From: Clostridia bacterium UC5.1-1D2
Lineage (GTDB): Bacteria; Bacillota; Clostridia; Lachnospirales; Lachnospiraceae
NCBI GenBank assembly: GCA_001304855.1
Contig: BBZN01000036.1
Location: 1 to 43,313 of the forward strand
Reading direction: 5' to 3'
DNA length: 43,313 bases
Below the pieces are notes generated by a model. It had not been told where the DNA came from, did not search any database, and worked only from the letters and a program-made list of their open reading frames with translations. Made by a program: the position numbers and the translations under genes. Every line of letters starts with the position of its first letter. Position 1 is the stretch's first letter. This document shows, piece by piece, positions 6,353 through 15,831 of the stretch.

Positions 6353-7600
6353 ATGTTCAAAATGAAAAAACGGGTGGCAGCATTAGGAATCAGTTTGGTG
6401 ATGGCGGCAACGGCAGCGCTTTCAGGATGTTCCGGCAGCGCCGGAGAAGCATCTGCAGAATCAAAGGCGTCTACAGCGGCCGGAAATACAGAGACAGGAA
6501 CGGCGGGGGATACTGGAGCGGGTACGGAAGATACCGGAAAAATCCGCATCGGCGTATGGGAGCCGCTGACAGGCGCCATGGCAGGGGGCGGCGAGCAGGA
6601 TTTGGAAGGGTATAAATTAGGAAATAAGCTTCGCCCTACCGTATTAGGGAAAGAGGTGGAACTGGTAGTTGTAGATAATAAATCGGATAAGATTGAGGCG
6701 GCCAATTCCATGTCCCGTCTGGTTGAGAAGGAGAAGGTGGATTGTATTCTGGGTACATGGGGGTCTTCCCTGGCACTGGCGGGAGTGGATATTTCAGAGG
6801 CGGCAGAGATTCCCACCATCGTTGCAGCATCTAATCTGAATATTACCAACGGAAGATACTGGGTTATCAGGAGCGCCTATGCCGATCCCTTTGCAGGCTC
6901 CGTAGTTGCAGCTTATGCGGCGGATGTACTGGATGCCAAGACGGCAGTGGTGGTTAATAACATAGCGGAGGATTACTCTGTGACGCTGGCTGAATATTTC
7001 AAATCTTCCTTTACAGATTTGACAGGTAATCCGGAAGCAATTATCGGTGAGGTGAACTATACCAGCGGCGACCAGGATTACACGGCTCCCCTCAACACAG
7101 TGAAGCAGCTGAATCCAGATGTTTTATTTGTTCCCGGATATTATCAGGATATTGCCCTTATCTGTATCCAGATGAAGGAGATGGGGCTTGATATTCCGAT
7201 TCTGGCTGGGGACGCCGCTCTGGCGCCTGAGCTTATATCAATTGGAGGAGACGCTGTTGAGGGCGTATGTATCAATGCACATTTCTCGCCGGATCAGGCG
7301 GCGGACAATGAACTGGCAGCTGAGTTTGTGGAGGCGTTCCAGGCAGAGTACAACAAGAATCCATCTTCGGATAATGCAGTTTCCTTTACGAACTATAATC
7401 TGATGCTGGATGCGATTGAGGCGGCAGGAAGCATTGACGACAACAAGGCTATTATGGAATTCTTGAGAAACCTTAAGGATTATCCATCTGTTACGGGTAC
7501 TATCAACATGGATCCGGAGAAGGGTACTCCCAGCAAATCAGCTCCTATTCTGACCATTAAGGACGGAGAGTTCAAATATGTAACTACCGTTAATCCATAG
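6353..7600 (+). CDS. livK: LivK-type ABC importer substrate-binding lipoprotein
   Basis: A 415-residue periplasmic-binding-fold type I protein of the branched-chain amino acid (HAAT) class. The signal peptide ends in lipobox LSGC, so Cys26 would be lipidated and the protein anchored to the outer face of the membrane. A Ser/Thr/Ala/Gly-rich linker runs to about residue 62, and the binding domain begins at KIRIGVWEPLTGAMAGGGEQ. AAGGAGG lies nine bases before the ATG. It is the first gene of livKHMGF, directly under the LacI-controlled promoter. HAAT importers also carry amides, urea, proline and aromatic compounds. The neighbouring racemase and dehydrogenase point to proline, hydroxyproline or a related amino acid as cargo (inference). 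Confidence 0.9.
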   Translation: MFKMKKRVAALGISLVMAATAALSGCSGSAGEASAESKASTAAGNTETGTAGDTGAGTEDTGKIRIGVWEPLTGAMAGGGEQDLEGYKLGNKLRPTVLGKEVELVVVDNKSDKIEAANSMSRLVEKEKVDCILGTWGSSLALAGVDISEAAEIPTIVAASNLNITNGRYWVIRSAYADPFAGSVVAAYAADVLDAKTAVVVNNIAEDYSVTLAEYFKSSFTDLTGNPEAIIGEVNYTSGDQDYTAPLNTVKQLNPDVLFVPGYYQDIALICIQMKEMGLDIPILAGDAALAPELISIGGDAVEGVCINAHFSPDQAADNELAAEFVEAFQAEYNKNPSSDNAVSFTNYNLMLDAIEAAGSIDDNKAIMEFLRNLKDYPSVTGTINMDPEKGTPSKSAPILTIKDGEFKYVTTVNP

Positions 7601-7624
7601 GCAATAACACAATCAATAGGCGTT

Positions 7625-7663
7625 GCTGCTGTCATATCCCCATGAAGAGGATATGACGGCAGC
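7625..7663 (+). other. Intercistronic hairpin between binding protein and permease genes
   Basis: GCTGCTGTCATATCC (7625-7639) pairs with GGATATGACGGCAGC (7649-7663) across a nine-base loop, with one G-U pair. No T-run follows. Such hairpins after binding-protein genes commonly protect the 5' message, so that binding protein is made in excess over the membrane and ATPase subunits. Confidence 0.6.
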
Positions 7664-7689
7664 AAATGGAAAGTAGGAGGTTGACCTAT

Positions 7690-8582
7690 ATGAGCCTGGA
7701 GCTATTTTTACAGAACATTTCAAATGGGATTGCATTAGGAGGTATGTATGCATTGATTGCAATCGGATACACCATGGTTTACGGTGTCCTCCGGTTAATC
7801 AATTTTGCCCATAGCAGTATATTCACAGTCGGCGCATACATCGCATTTACATTTATTGCAATGTTCCATATGAACTGGGCAATTGCATATGTAGCAGCGA
7901 TTGTGTTGACCGCATTGCTGGGGAGGCTGACGGAGGTGGTAGCTTACCGTCCTCTCCGCGACGCCCCCAGGATTTCCGCTCTCATATCCGCTATATCTGT
8001 TTCTTTTATATTAGAGAATCTGTTGGTAATGATATACGGCGGACGTCCGAAATCCTTCCCCAGACCTGAATTCTTTAATAACGTAGTATGATTGGCACTA
8101 TCAGTATGCCGGTCGCTAACATATGCATCATTGTTGCGACGGTATTTTTCCTAAGTATACTGCTTCTCATTCTGTACCGCACAAAATCCGGCCGGGCTAT
8201 GAGAGCAATGTCCATGGATTTTGATACGGCCCGGCTTATGGGCGTGGATGTGGATAAGGTAGTCGGCCTTACCTTTGTCATCGGTTCGGCCCTGGCTGCA
8301 GTTGCCGGATTTCTGGTTGCAGGGAAGTATCCCCAGATCAATCCCTATATGGCTGCCGTATATGGCAACAAGGCCTTTGTGGCCGCTGTGTTCGGCGGAA
8401 TCGGCAGCGTGGAGGGAGCGGCAATCGGCGGTGTTCTTATCGGATTGATTGAGATTATGTTCGTGGCTTTTTTCCCAAATCTTTCCGGGTACAGAGATGC
8501 AATTGCATTTTTAATTTTAATCGTGGTTCTGCTTTATATGCCAAACGGAATTATGCATACGAAGGGTAAGGTGAAGGTATGA
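7690..8582 (+). CDS. livH: LivH-type permease, one frameshift
   Basis: Inner-membrane permease subunit of the HAAT importer. It starts at ATG 7690 after AGGAGG; an upstream in-frame ATG at 7666 precedes the ribosome binding site and is not the start. The N-terminal part has ISNGIALGGMYALIAIGYT and VLRLINFAHSS, hallmark LivH segments; the C-terminal part has GVDVDKVVGLTFVIGSALAA, the loop that contacts the ATPases, and FGGIGSVEGAAIGG. As sequenced it stops at 8089; restoring one base near 8084-8088 continues into MIGTISMPVANICII and gives 297 residues, the normal size. Its stop overlaps the livM start. Confidence 0.85.
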
Positions 8583-9646
8583 TGGCTGAAGCAAACAAAA
8601 AACGGAATTTGACAACAGAGGCAGTGATTCTGGTTGTTCTGCTGGGAGTCATGTATCTGATTCAGAATAAGATAGGTACGTATCCTATGCGCGTCATTAT
8701 GCTCTGCCTGATTTACATAATCCCTTCCATCGGCATGAATATCATCTACGGTTATACAGGAATGTTTTCCCTGGGCCACTATGGCTTTATGACTATCGGA
8801 GCGTATGTGGCGGTTATCCTTTCCCTGTCGCCGGAGCAGAAAGCCGCTAACTATTATGTAACGCCTATTGTTCCATGGCTGGCCAATGTGGAACTGAATT
8901 ATCTGGTGGGAATCCTCATCGGCGGCGTTATAGCAGCGCTTGTGGCAGTGCTCATCGGCTATCCTGTTCTGAAGAATCTGAACGACGACTACCTGGGAAT
9001 TGCTACTCTGGGATTTGCAGAAATCGCAAGAATTATAATTACCAACCTGGTTTCCATTACCAACGGACCTCTGGGCATGAAGGGGCTTCCCAATTTTATC
9101 AATACGTATTGGTGTTTTGGCTTTGCGCTGTTTTCAGTCCTCTTTGTCTTACGGCTGCGGAAAGTAAGCTTTGGAAGAACCCTCTTTGCAATACGGGAAA
9201 ATGAGATAGCGGCGGAGGCCTGCGGCATTGACCTGGTGACCAGCAAGGTGATTGCATTTGCCCTGGGCGCGTTTTTTGCAGGAATCGGCGGCGCCTTGAT
9301 GGGATACTGGACGGCGACCATAGATCCCAAGATGTTTTCGCAGACCCAGAACTTTATGATACTGATGATTGTGGTTACAGGCGGGCGTTACAATATCACG
9401 GGAACGGTGCTCATGTCCTTTGTCATTACCATAGGAATGGAGTGGCTTCGGTTTGTGGAGGAACCTATGAACCTGTTTGGGCTTCATGTGGCGGGGATAC
9501 CGGGAACCAGAATGCTGATTTTCTCTGTGGCGCTTCTGATTGCAATGCTTCGTTTTAAGAAGGGCGTCCTGGGTTCCTGGGAGTTTTCACCGGAAGTTTT
9601 CTATAAATGTCCCGGCTTTTTGAAGCGGAAGAAGGAGGAGAGGTGA
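8579..9646 (+). CDS. livM: LivM-type permease
   Basis: Second membrane subunit of the HAAT importer, 355 residues with eight or more hydrophobic segments. The IIPSIGMNIIYGYTGMFSLG stretch and GHYGFMTIGAYV are LivM hallmarks, and ENEIAAEACGIDLVTSKVIA is the cytoplasmic coupling loop. The first ATG (8579) overlaps the livH stop. The next ATG (8582) has slightly better spacing to GGTGAAGG and may be used instead, changing the protein by one residue. Translation is probably coupled to livH. The frame is intact. Confidence 0.9.
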   Translation: MMAEANKKRNLTTEAVILVVLLGVMYLIQNKIGTYPMRVIMLCLIYIIPSIGMNIIYGYTGMFSLGHYGFMTIGAYVAVILSLSPEQKAANYYVTPIVPWLANVELNYLVGILIGGVIAALVAVLIGYPVLKNLNDDYLGIATLGFAEIARIIITNLVSITNGPLGMKGLPNFINTYWCFGFALFSVLFVLRLRKVSFGRTLFAIRENEIAAEACGIDLVTSKVIAFALGAFFAGIGGALMGYWTATIDPKMFSQTQNFMILMIVVTGGRYNITGTVLMSFVITIGMEWLRFVEEPMNLFGLHVAGIPGTRMLIFSVALLIAMLRFKKGVLGSWEFSPEVFYKCPGFLKRKKEER

Positions 9647-9653
9647 GCAGGTG

Positions 9654-10463
9654 ATGGGTATATCTCAGACAGAGAATGAACGGCCTATGGTGCTTGAAAC
9701 AAAAGATTTGACCATTCGTTTCGGCGGCCTTACGGCAGTGAGCCATCTGAATCTTCAGATAAGAAAAAATGTGATATACGGTCTTATCGGGCCTAACGGC
9801 GCTGGAAAGACCACGGTGTTTAACCTGATTACCCAGCACTACAAGCCTACAGAGGGGCAGGTGCTTTTTAACGGAAACTGCCTGAGAAAAGAGAAACCGG
9901 CTCAGGTAGTGAAGATGGGTATGGCCCGCACGTTTCAGAATATACGGCTTTTTACCGGCTTGTCGGTGAGGGATAATGTGGTCATCGCCATGCACATGCG
10001 GCTGGACGTGAGTTGGTGGATGTCTATGCTGGGCCTTAAGAGCTACCAGAAGAAAGAAAATGCCATGTATGAGAAGGCGGATAAGCTGCTAAAACGCACA
10101 GGGCTTTACGAGTTTGCGGAGCATGAGGCGGGCAGCCTTCCCTACGGCCTTCAGAGACGGCTGGAGATTGCCAGGGCCCTGGCCACGGAGCCGGAACTTC
10201 TTCTTTTAGATGAGCCTGCGGCAGGCATGAATCCCCAGGAGGTTACGGAACTGACGAAATTTATCCGGGAAATCAGGGATGAATTTGATATAACGATACT
10301 TCTGATTGAGCATCACATGAGCCTGGTAATGAATCTGTGTGAGGAGATCACCGCCATCAGCTACGGCAAGGAGATTGCACACGGAAATCCCGAGGATATC
10401 AAAAATGATGCGCAGGTGATTGAGGCATATCTGGGGGTGGATAAAGATGCTAAAGGTAAATAA
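9654..10463 (+). CDS. livG: LivG-type ATPase of the HAAT importer
   Basis: 269-residue cytoplasmic ABC ATPase. It has Walker A GPNGAGKTT, the LivG-specific GMARTFQNIRLF, the signature LPYGLQRRLEIARAL, Walker B LLLLDEPAAGMN, and the switch His in LLIEHHMSLV. It pairs with LivF to power transport. GTG at 9651 is in frame just upstream, but ATG 9654 is favoured after the purine-rich GAAGGAGGAGAGG. Its last 17 bases overlap livF. Confidence 0.9.
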   Translation: MGISQTENERPMVLETKDLTIRFGGLTAVSHLNLQIRKNVIYGLIGPNGAGKTTVFNLITQHYKPTEGQVLFNGNCLRKEKPAQVVKMGMARTFQNIRLFTGLSVRDNVVIAMHMRLDVSWWMSMLGLKSYQKKENAMYEKADKLLKRTGLYEFAEHEAGSLPYGLQRRLEIARALATEPELLLLDEPAAGMNPQEVTELTKFIREIRDEFDITILLIEHHMSLVMNLCEEITAISYGKEIAHGNPEDIKNDAQVIEAYLGVDKDAKGK

Positions 10464-11148
10464 TCTAAGTGTATCCTACGGCGGAATCCATGCCGTAAAA
10501 GACATAAGCTTTGAGGTGCCGGAGGGAAAGATTGTAACTCTCATCGGCTCCAACGGAGCAGGTAAAACCTCCACGCTGCGCGCCATCTCCGGGCTAATCA
10601 AGGTGAAGGGAAGCATTAAGCTTTTTGGCAATGAGCTGGTGGGAAAACAGGCCAACAAAATTGTGGAGTCGGGAATCGTCATGTCCCCGGAGGGACGGCG
10701 TGTATTTGCAGATTTTACAGTGGAAGAAAACCTGCTGATGGGCGCTTATATACGGAAGGATCAGGAAGGCATAAAGCGGGATATGGAATTTGTATACCAG
10801 CTTTTCCCAAGGCTTCTGGAACGGCAGAAACAGAAGGCGGGCAACCTTTCCGGAGGGGAACAGCAGATGCTGGCAGTAGGGAGAGCCCTTCTGTCCTCGC
10901 CCAAACTTTTGATGCTGGATGAACCTTCCCTGGGGCTGGCGCCTTTGGTCTGCGAAGATATTTTCCGGGTTGTGAAGGAGATAAATGAAGAGGGCGTTAC
11001 GGTGCTTCTGGTAGAACAGAATGCAAAGCGGGCTCTGGAGCTTTCGGACTATGCCTATGTGCTGGAGACAGGAATAATTACGCTCCAGGGCACAGGGGAG
11101 GAGCTGATGAATGACCCGAGAGTTCAGGCTGCTTATTTGGGAGAATAA
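10447..11148 (+). CDS. livF: LivF-type ATPase of the HAAT importer
   Basis: 233-residue ABC ATPase starting MLKVNNLSVSYGGIHAVKDI. The frame is open further upstream, but ATG 10447 gives the family's normal N-terminus and follows GGGGGTGG. It has Walker A GSNGAGKTS, the SPEGRRVFADFTVEENL segment, signature LSGGEQQMLAVGRAL, Walker B LLMLDEPSLGLAP and LLVEQNAKRAL, all standard for LivF. It completes the transporter. The metabolic genes follow 14 bases later in the same direction, so they are probably co-transcribed. Confidence 0.9.
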   Translation: MLKVNNLSVSYGGIHAVKDISFEVPEGKIVTLIGSNGAGKTSTLRAISGLIKVKGSIKLFGNELVGKQANKIVESGIVMSPEGRRVFADFTVEENLLMGAYIRKDQEGIKRDMEFVYQLFPRLLERQKQKAGNLSGGEQQMLAVGRALLSSPKLLMLDEPSLGLAPLVCEDIFRVVKEINEEGVTVLLVEQNAKRALELSDYAYVLETGIITLQGTGEELMNDPRVQAAYLGE

Positions 11149-11162
11149 GGGGAGGATGAATG

Positions 11163-12184
11163 ATGCAGTTTTGCAAGCTTTTAAAAATTACGGAAACCCA
11201 TACGGCGGGCAATCCAACCCGGCATATTATGTCGGGCATTCCAAAGCTGGAAGGGAAGACCATGGGAGATAAGATGCTCTGCTTCAAGGAGCATTATGAC
11301 TGGATCCGCAGAGTGGCTATGATGGAGCCCAGAGGTCACAGCAGTATGTCGGGAGCTGCCTACACAACTCCCTGCAACCTGGAAGCGGATATGGGAATTC
11401 TGTATTTTGACGCTGCCGGTTATCTGACCATGTGCGGACACAGTACCATTGCCGTTACAACGGTTTTGGTAGAGACGGGCATAGTACAGATGCGGGAACC
11501 GGTTACCACTGTGAAGCTGGATACTCCGGCTGGACTCATTACGGCCAGAGCCTTTGTGAAGAATGGAAGGGTGGAGAAGGTTACATTCCGAAATATTCCG
11601 GCATTTCTCTACGGTGAGAAGGAGATTGACATACCGGGTTATGGTCCTGTCCATGTGGAAGTGGATTACGGCGGTGTGGCTTATGCGGTAGTCAGGGCTT
11701 CGGATGTGGATGTGAAAATCCGCCGGATAATGGGGAGGAGCTGATACGAAAGGCCCATCTGGTACATAAGGCGGCAGCGGAGCAGATTGGATTTGTCCAT
11801 CCTGAGAAGCCCTTCATCAACCGGATTACAAGCGTCATGTTTTACGGGGAGCCTACAGTGGAGGGGGCGGATAACAAGGAAGTGGTCATTGTGCTTCCGG
11901 AGTTTGAGGGCAATTCCACAGCCATTGACCGCTCGCCCTGCGGCACAGGAACTTCCGCCAGGGCTGCGGGACTTTATCTGCAGGGAAAGCTTCAGAAAGG
12001 CCAGGAGCTGGTCCATGAGAGTATTATAGGAACCTGTTTTGCAGCCCGCATTGTGGAGGACGCCCAGGTGGGGGGCAGGCCCGCAGGGATACCGGAAATA
12101 ACCGGCAGCGCTTATATTACCGCGTTTACCGAGTTGGTGCTGGACCCGGAGGATCCCCTGAAGGATGGATTTTTAGTGAGCTGA
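11163..12184 (+). CDS. Proline racemase / 4-hydroxyproline epimerase family, one frameshift
   Basis: Cofactor-independent racemase/epimerase of the PRAC/HypE family. The two catalytic cysteines are both present: MCGHST (Cys91) and DRSPCGTGTSAR (Cys260 after repair). The second is Thr in the 3-hydroxyproline dehydratases, so dehydratase activity is unlikely. ATG 11163 is preferred over 11160 by spacing to GGGGAGG. The frame breaks at CGCCGG near 11723; adding one C gives VKIRPDNGEELIRKAHLVHK and a 340-residue protein, the usual length. Sitting between an amino acid importer and a D-amino-acid-type dehydrogenase, it probably turns L-proline or trans-4-hydroxy-L-proline into the D form for oxidation (inference). 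Sequence alone cannot separate proline from hydroxyproline. Confidence 0.85.
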
Positions 12185-12242
12185 ATCGCACGTAAGCGGC
12201 CAAAAGACGCCCGCTAAGTGCTCGTAACAAGGAGGAAGAGGT

Positions 12243-12554
12243 ATGGTTGTAAAAGAGCATCCGATTCTCGGAACCTGTGAGAATGAGGAGTATGTGAATA
12301 TTACGGTGGACGGGGAGCCCCTTCAGGTGAGGGCTGGCTCCATGATTGCGCCGGCCCTGTTGGAACAGGGGATCCGGGTGAACCGTTATACCAGGAAAGA
12401 ACATAAACCCAGAGGTATTTTCTGTGGTATCGGACAGTGTACGGACTGCGTTATGATTGTCAATGGACAGCCGAACGTGCGGACCTGCATCACCAGGGTG
12501 GAGGAAGGCATGGTCATAGAGACTCAGAATAAAGTTGAGAAGGAGGAGGCGTGA
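12243..12554 (+). CDS. [2Fe-2S] subunit, HcnA/OoxA-like
   Basis: 103-residue protein with a plant-type [2Fe-2S] site: Cys61, Cys66, Cys69 and Cys82 in FCGIGQCTDCVM...VRTC. This matches the N-terminal domain of sarcosine oxidase alpha and the small subunit of hydrogen cyanide synthase, octopine oxidase and D-hydroxyproline dehydrogenase complexes. It passes electrons within the complex formed with the next three gene products. An AAGGAGGAAGAGG ribosome binding site precedes the ATG. The stop overlaps the start of the following gene, indicating coupled translation. Confidence 0.85.
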   Translation: MVVKEHPILGTCENEEYVNITVDGEPLQVRAGSMIAPALLEQGIRVNRYTRKEHKPRGIFCGIGQCTDCVMIVNGQPNVRTCITRVEEGMVIETQNKVEKEEA

Positions 12555-13657
12555 TGGCGGCAGAGAAGCGAGAACTTGCAATCATCGGCGGCGGTCCCGC
12601 CGGTCTGGCGGCTGCCATAGAGGCAGCAAAAGCAGGGGTTAAAGTTCTGGTCATCGATGAGAATGACCGACCGGGCGGACAGCTGTTTAAGCAGCTTCAC
12701 AAGTTTTTTGGCTCCAAGGCCCACAATGCAGGTATCCGCGGTATGGACATAGGGAAAATGCTGCTGAAGGAGACGGAGGAACTGAATGTGGAGGTCTGGC
12801 TTTCCAGCGTGGTAATCGGACTTTACCAGGGAAATACCCTGTCGGTTGTGCGGACGGAAAGAGAGGGGCAGAAAGTGTGCACTGTGGAGGCCGACCGGAT
12901 ACTCATCGCCTGCGGAGGAGCGGAGAATGCTCTGAACTTCCCGGGATGGACGCTGCCGGGAGTCATGGGCGCAGGCGCTGCACAGACCATGGCAAATGTG
13001 CACAGAGTGGTGCCCGGACAGAAGGTTCTCATGATCGGATCCGGAAATGTGGGACTGATTGTAAGCTACCAGCTGATGCAGGCGGGAGCCGATGTGGTGG
13101 GAATTGTGGAGGCAGCCCCAAAGATAGGCGGATACGGCGTACATGCGGCAAAAATCCGCAGGGCGGGCGTTCCTTTTTACTTGAGCCATACCATAAAGCA
13201 GGCGGAAGCAGATGATGAGACAGTATCCAGAGCCGTAATAGTAGGGCTGGATAAGAACTGGAACCAGATTCCGGGGACGGAAAAGACCCTGGAGGTGGAT
13301 ACTATCTGTATTGCCGCAGGCATGAGGCCTCTCAGCCAGCTGGCCTGGATGTACGGGCTCAAACATGAATTCATACCGGAGCTTGGAGGTTTTATGCCCC
13401 TTCACGACAATAATATGGAATCCACAGTGAAAACCGTGTACGTGGCAGGAGATACGGCGGGAGTGGAGGAAGCCAACACAGCTCTGGATGAAGGCAGACT
13501 GGCGGGAACAGCCATTGCCCAGTCCCTTGGATACATGGGAGAGGAAGAGGCCGAGGGTGCAAAGGCGGAGATAAGGGATCGTCTGGAATCCCTGAGGCTT
13601 GGGCCTTTCGGGGAGCGAAGCTGGGCGCCAAGAAACGGATTGTGGAAAGGGAGGTGA
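12554..13657 (+). CDS. FAD/NAD-binding oxidoreductase subunit, HcnB/OoxA-like
   Basis: 367 residues. The N-terminal Rossmann motif IIGGGPAGLAAAIEAAKAG binds FAD, a second dinucleotide motif VLMIGSGNVGLIVSYQLMQAG lies near residue 158, and VYVAGDTAGVEEA near residue 296 is the flavin-contacting C-terminal motif. This is the HcnB or sarcosine-oxidase-alpha architecture. HcnB-type proteins usually carry a C-terminal BFD-like [2Fe-2S] domain. Here the protein ends before it, and that domain is found in the next gene. The in-frame GTG at 12551 is an alternative start; ATG 12554 follows AGGAGGAGG. Frame intact. Confidence 0.85.
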   Translation: MAAEKRELAIIGGGPAGLAAAIEAAKAGVKVLVIDENDRPGGQLFKQLHKFFGSKAHNAGIRGMDIGKMLLKETEELNVEVWLSSVVIGLYQGNTLSVVRTEREGQKVCTVEADRILIACGGAENALNFPGWTLPGVMGAGAAQTMANVHRVVPGQKVLMIGSGNVGLIVSYQLMQAGADVVGIVEAAPKIGGYGVHAAKIRRAGVPFYLSHTIKQAEADDETVSRAVIVGLDKNWNQIPGTEKTLEVDTICIAAGMRPLSQLAWMYGLKHEFIPELGGFMPLHDNNMESTVKTVYVAGDTAGVEEANTALDEGRLAGTAIAQSLGYMGEEEAEGAKAEIRDRLESLRLGPFGERSWAPRNGLWKGR

Positions 13658-13662
13658 TTTAA

Positions 13663-14490
13663 ATGGGAGGTACGGTTTTAGAAAATGGATATCCGTCCAT
13701 GGAGGAATTGCGAACATATAACCGCCTTCCTTCCGATGAACGGTACGAAAAAGGTCCGGTGGCAGTAATTGAGTGTGTACAGGAAATTCCCTGTAATCCC
13801 TGTGAGGCTGCCTGCAGGTTTGGGGCTATCAGGGTAGGAATGCCCATCACCAATCTTCCGGAGCTGTCTGAGGAAAAATGCACCGGCTGCGGCGCATGTA
13901 TTGCCCACTGCTCCGGCCTGGCAATCTTTGTGGTGGATAAGACTTACAGCGAGAAGGAAGCCGCCGTCAGTTTTCCCCACGAATACCTTCCTCTTCCTGC
14001 AAAGGGAGATCAGGTAGACGCAGTGAACCGGGCGGGGCAGGTAATGTGTAAGGGGACGGTGGTACGCATTGTAGATACGGTCAAAAATGACTGCACTCCT
14101 GTAGTTACCATTGCCATACCTAAGGAGTATGCAGACCAGGTGAGAGGAATGGCGCGACTGGGCCACGAGGCGGTTGAGGAGAAGAAACCTGACGGCCAGG
14201 AGCGCGGGATTTCTATCTTCGATCCGGACGACACCCTTGTATGCCGCTGTGAGGAAGTGACGGTGGGGATATAAAAAGGCAATCGCAGAAGGGGCTACGA
14301 CGGTGACAGGAATCAAGCGCAGAACCAGGGCGGGTATGGGCTCTGCCAGGGAAGAACCTGCTCCAAGCTGGTATCGAAGATGCTGGCCGAGGCCCTGGCC
14401 TGCAACGCTTCCGATATTGTACCGGATACTGCAAGGCCGCCTGTGAAGCCTGTAACATTTGCCACACTGGGAGGTGATGAGGATGTCTAA
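13663..14490 (+). CDS. Ferredoxin-like 2x[4Fe-4S] plus BFD-type [2Fe-2S] subunit, three frameshifts
   Basis: The intact N-terminal part holds two [4Fe-4S]-type cysteine sets (Cys38/44/47/51 in CVQEIPCNPCEAAC and Cys73/76/79/83 in CTGCGACIAHC). A middle beta-rich segment follows, then CRCEEVTVGDIKKAIAEG...RAGMGLCQGRTC, the BFD-like [2Fe-2S] domain usually fused to HcnB. The frame stops at 14274 as sequenced. Restoring one G (GGGG at 14265), one A (A5 at 14273) and one C (GGCTCT near 14339) gives a continuous 276-residue protein ending at TAA 14488-14490, overlapping the next start. The likely role is carrying electrons from the dehydrogenase to a low-potential acceptor, fitting an anaerobe (inference). 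Confidence 0.7.
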
Positions 14491-15654
14491 GAGTGCAGAT
14501 GCCGTAATCGTAGGCGGAGGAATTCAGGGGCTTTGCTGCGCATATTATCTGGCGGAAAAAGGTATGAAGGTCATTGTGATGGAGAAAGGCGATCTGGCAA
14601 ACGGAACTACCAGCAGATCGGACGGGGACTGTTTCGTCAGCGATACCAACCCCGGCTACATGACACACTTTGCTGCTGCGGCTATCCAGGAGGTGGCGGC
14701 GCTGGCAGGCAGGCTGGATTACGATATCGACTGGATTGAGCGGGGCTGCGTGCTTCTGGCAGAGACGGAGGAGGAATTTGAGATTGCCAAGGAACAGTAC
14801 AGGGCCAAGATAGCCGACGGAATAGAGGTGCGTCTTATGGACAAAAAGGATGTCCATGAGGATGAACCCAACACAGCTCCCGATATTGCGGGAGGTCTGG
14901 AATTCAAGCGGGGAAGCTCCCTAAATCCAATGCTTTTTGCCTACGGAATCGGCGAAGCCATCAAAAAGAGGGGCGGAGAACTCCTTCGGTTTGCGCCTGT
15001 TACAGGGTTTGAAAAGGATGATACGGGGAGAATTTCCAAGGTACTGTCGCCGGGACTGGAGATAACCACGAAAAATGTGATTCTGGCAGCCGGCATCTGG
15101 TCCGCGCCCATCGGCGCCATGGCGGGAGTGGAACTTCCTATCACAACTATGAAGGGAGATCTGCTGATTGTAGAGCCTGATGTGTACATAACCAGGAGAA
15201 AGACAATGGAAATCGGTTACAATCTGGTTAGAAACGAATCAGGGGGAAATGTGAGGCAGATAAGCCAGTTTATGAAAGACCACGGAATCGGATTCCTTAT
15301 TGAGCCTACCAAGGCGCAGAATGCAATTATAGGCTTCAGCAAATATCCGGGGGACACCACAGTCAGCAATAACCTGGTCACAAGGGCAATGGCCAAGCGG
15401 GCCGTCCGTTTCTTCCCCATACTGAAGAATATGAATATCATCCGATCCTATGCAGGCTTAAGGCCTGGACACCGGATCATGAGCCAATTGTCTCAGGCAC
15501 AGAGGTTCCCGGCTTTTATGTCAGCTCCGGCCATTGTGGAAACGGGATCATGTACGGGCCTCTCTCCGGCAAGCTGATGGCGAACATTGTGTGTGGGGAA
15601 CCTAATGAGATCGATGTGGAACGCCTGAGTCTGAAACGCTTTAAAATGAAGTAG
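14483..15654 (+). CDS. DadA/HcnC-like FAD-dependent D-amino-acid dehydrogenase subunit, one frameshift
   Basis: Flavoprotein of the glycine/D-amino-acid oxidase (DAO) family. DAVIVGGGIQGLCCAYYLAE near the N-terminus binds FAD, GTTSRSDG is the Ser/Thr-rich flavin loop, and the C-terminal IRSYAGLRPWTPDHEPIVSG...SSGHCGNGI is the active-site motif. The frame breaks at AGGCCTGG (about 15461-15468); one added C yields 390 residues ending at TAG 15652. ATG 14483 follows GGGAGGTG; the open frame upstream is spurious. It is the catalytic subunit of the HcnABC/LhpB-type complex and probably oxidises the D-amino acid made by the racemase. A further frame after the stop (NEVDGRAVVHENGFVNSG..., to 15751) might be a C-terminal extension if one more A is missing near 15645. 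Confidence 0.8.
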
Positions 15655-15831
15655 ACGGGCGTGCTGTTGTTCACGAAAACGGATTTGTAAATAGCGGCAT
15701 AGTCGGTTTATCGCCTGCAAGGATGGGGGAGCCTACGCTGGAAGAATGAAATAAGCTATGTTATAATTTCTTCAAGGACTTTCCGTATTGGTATTAACCA
15801 GGAAAAATAAAGAAGAAGGACGAGTGAACAT

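Noticed and set aside
11163..12184. PrdF of the Stickland proline reductase operon
   Set aside because: No PrdA, PrdB or selenocysteine-containing reductase gene lies nearby; the neighbours form a flavin dehydrogenase module.
12524..13717. A 397-codon minus-strand frame
   Set aside because: It is antisense to the intact FAD oxidoreductase gene, which has all the family motifs; its length is due to codon bias of the real gene.
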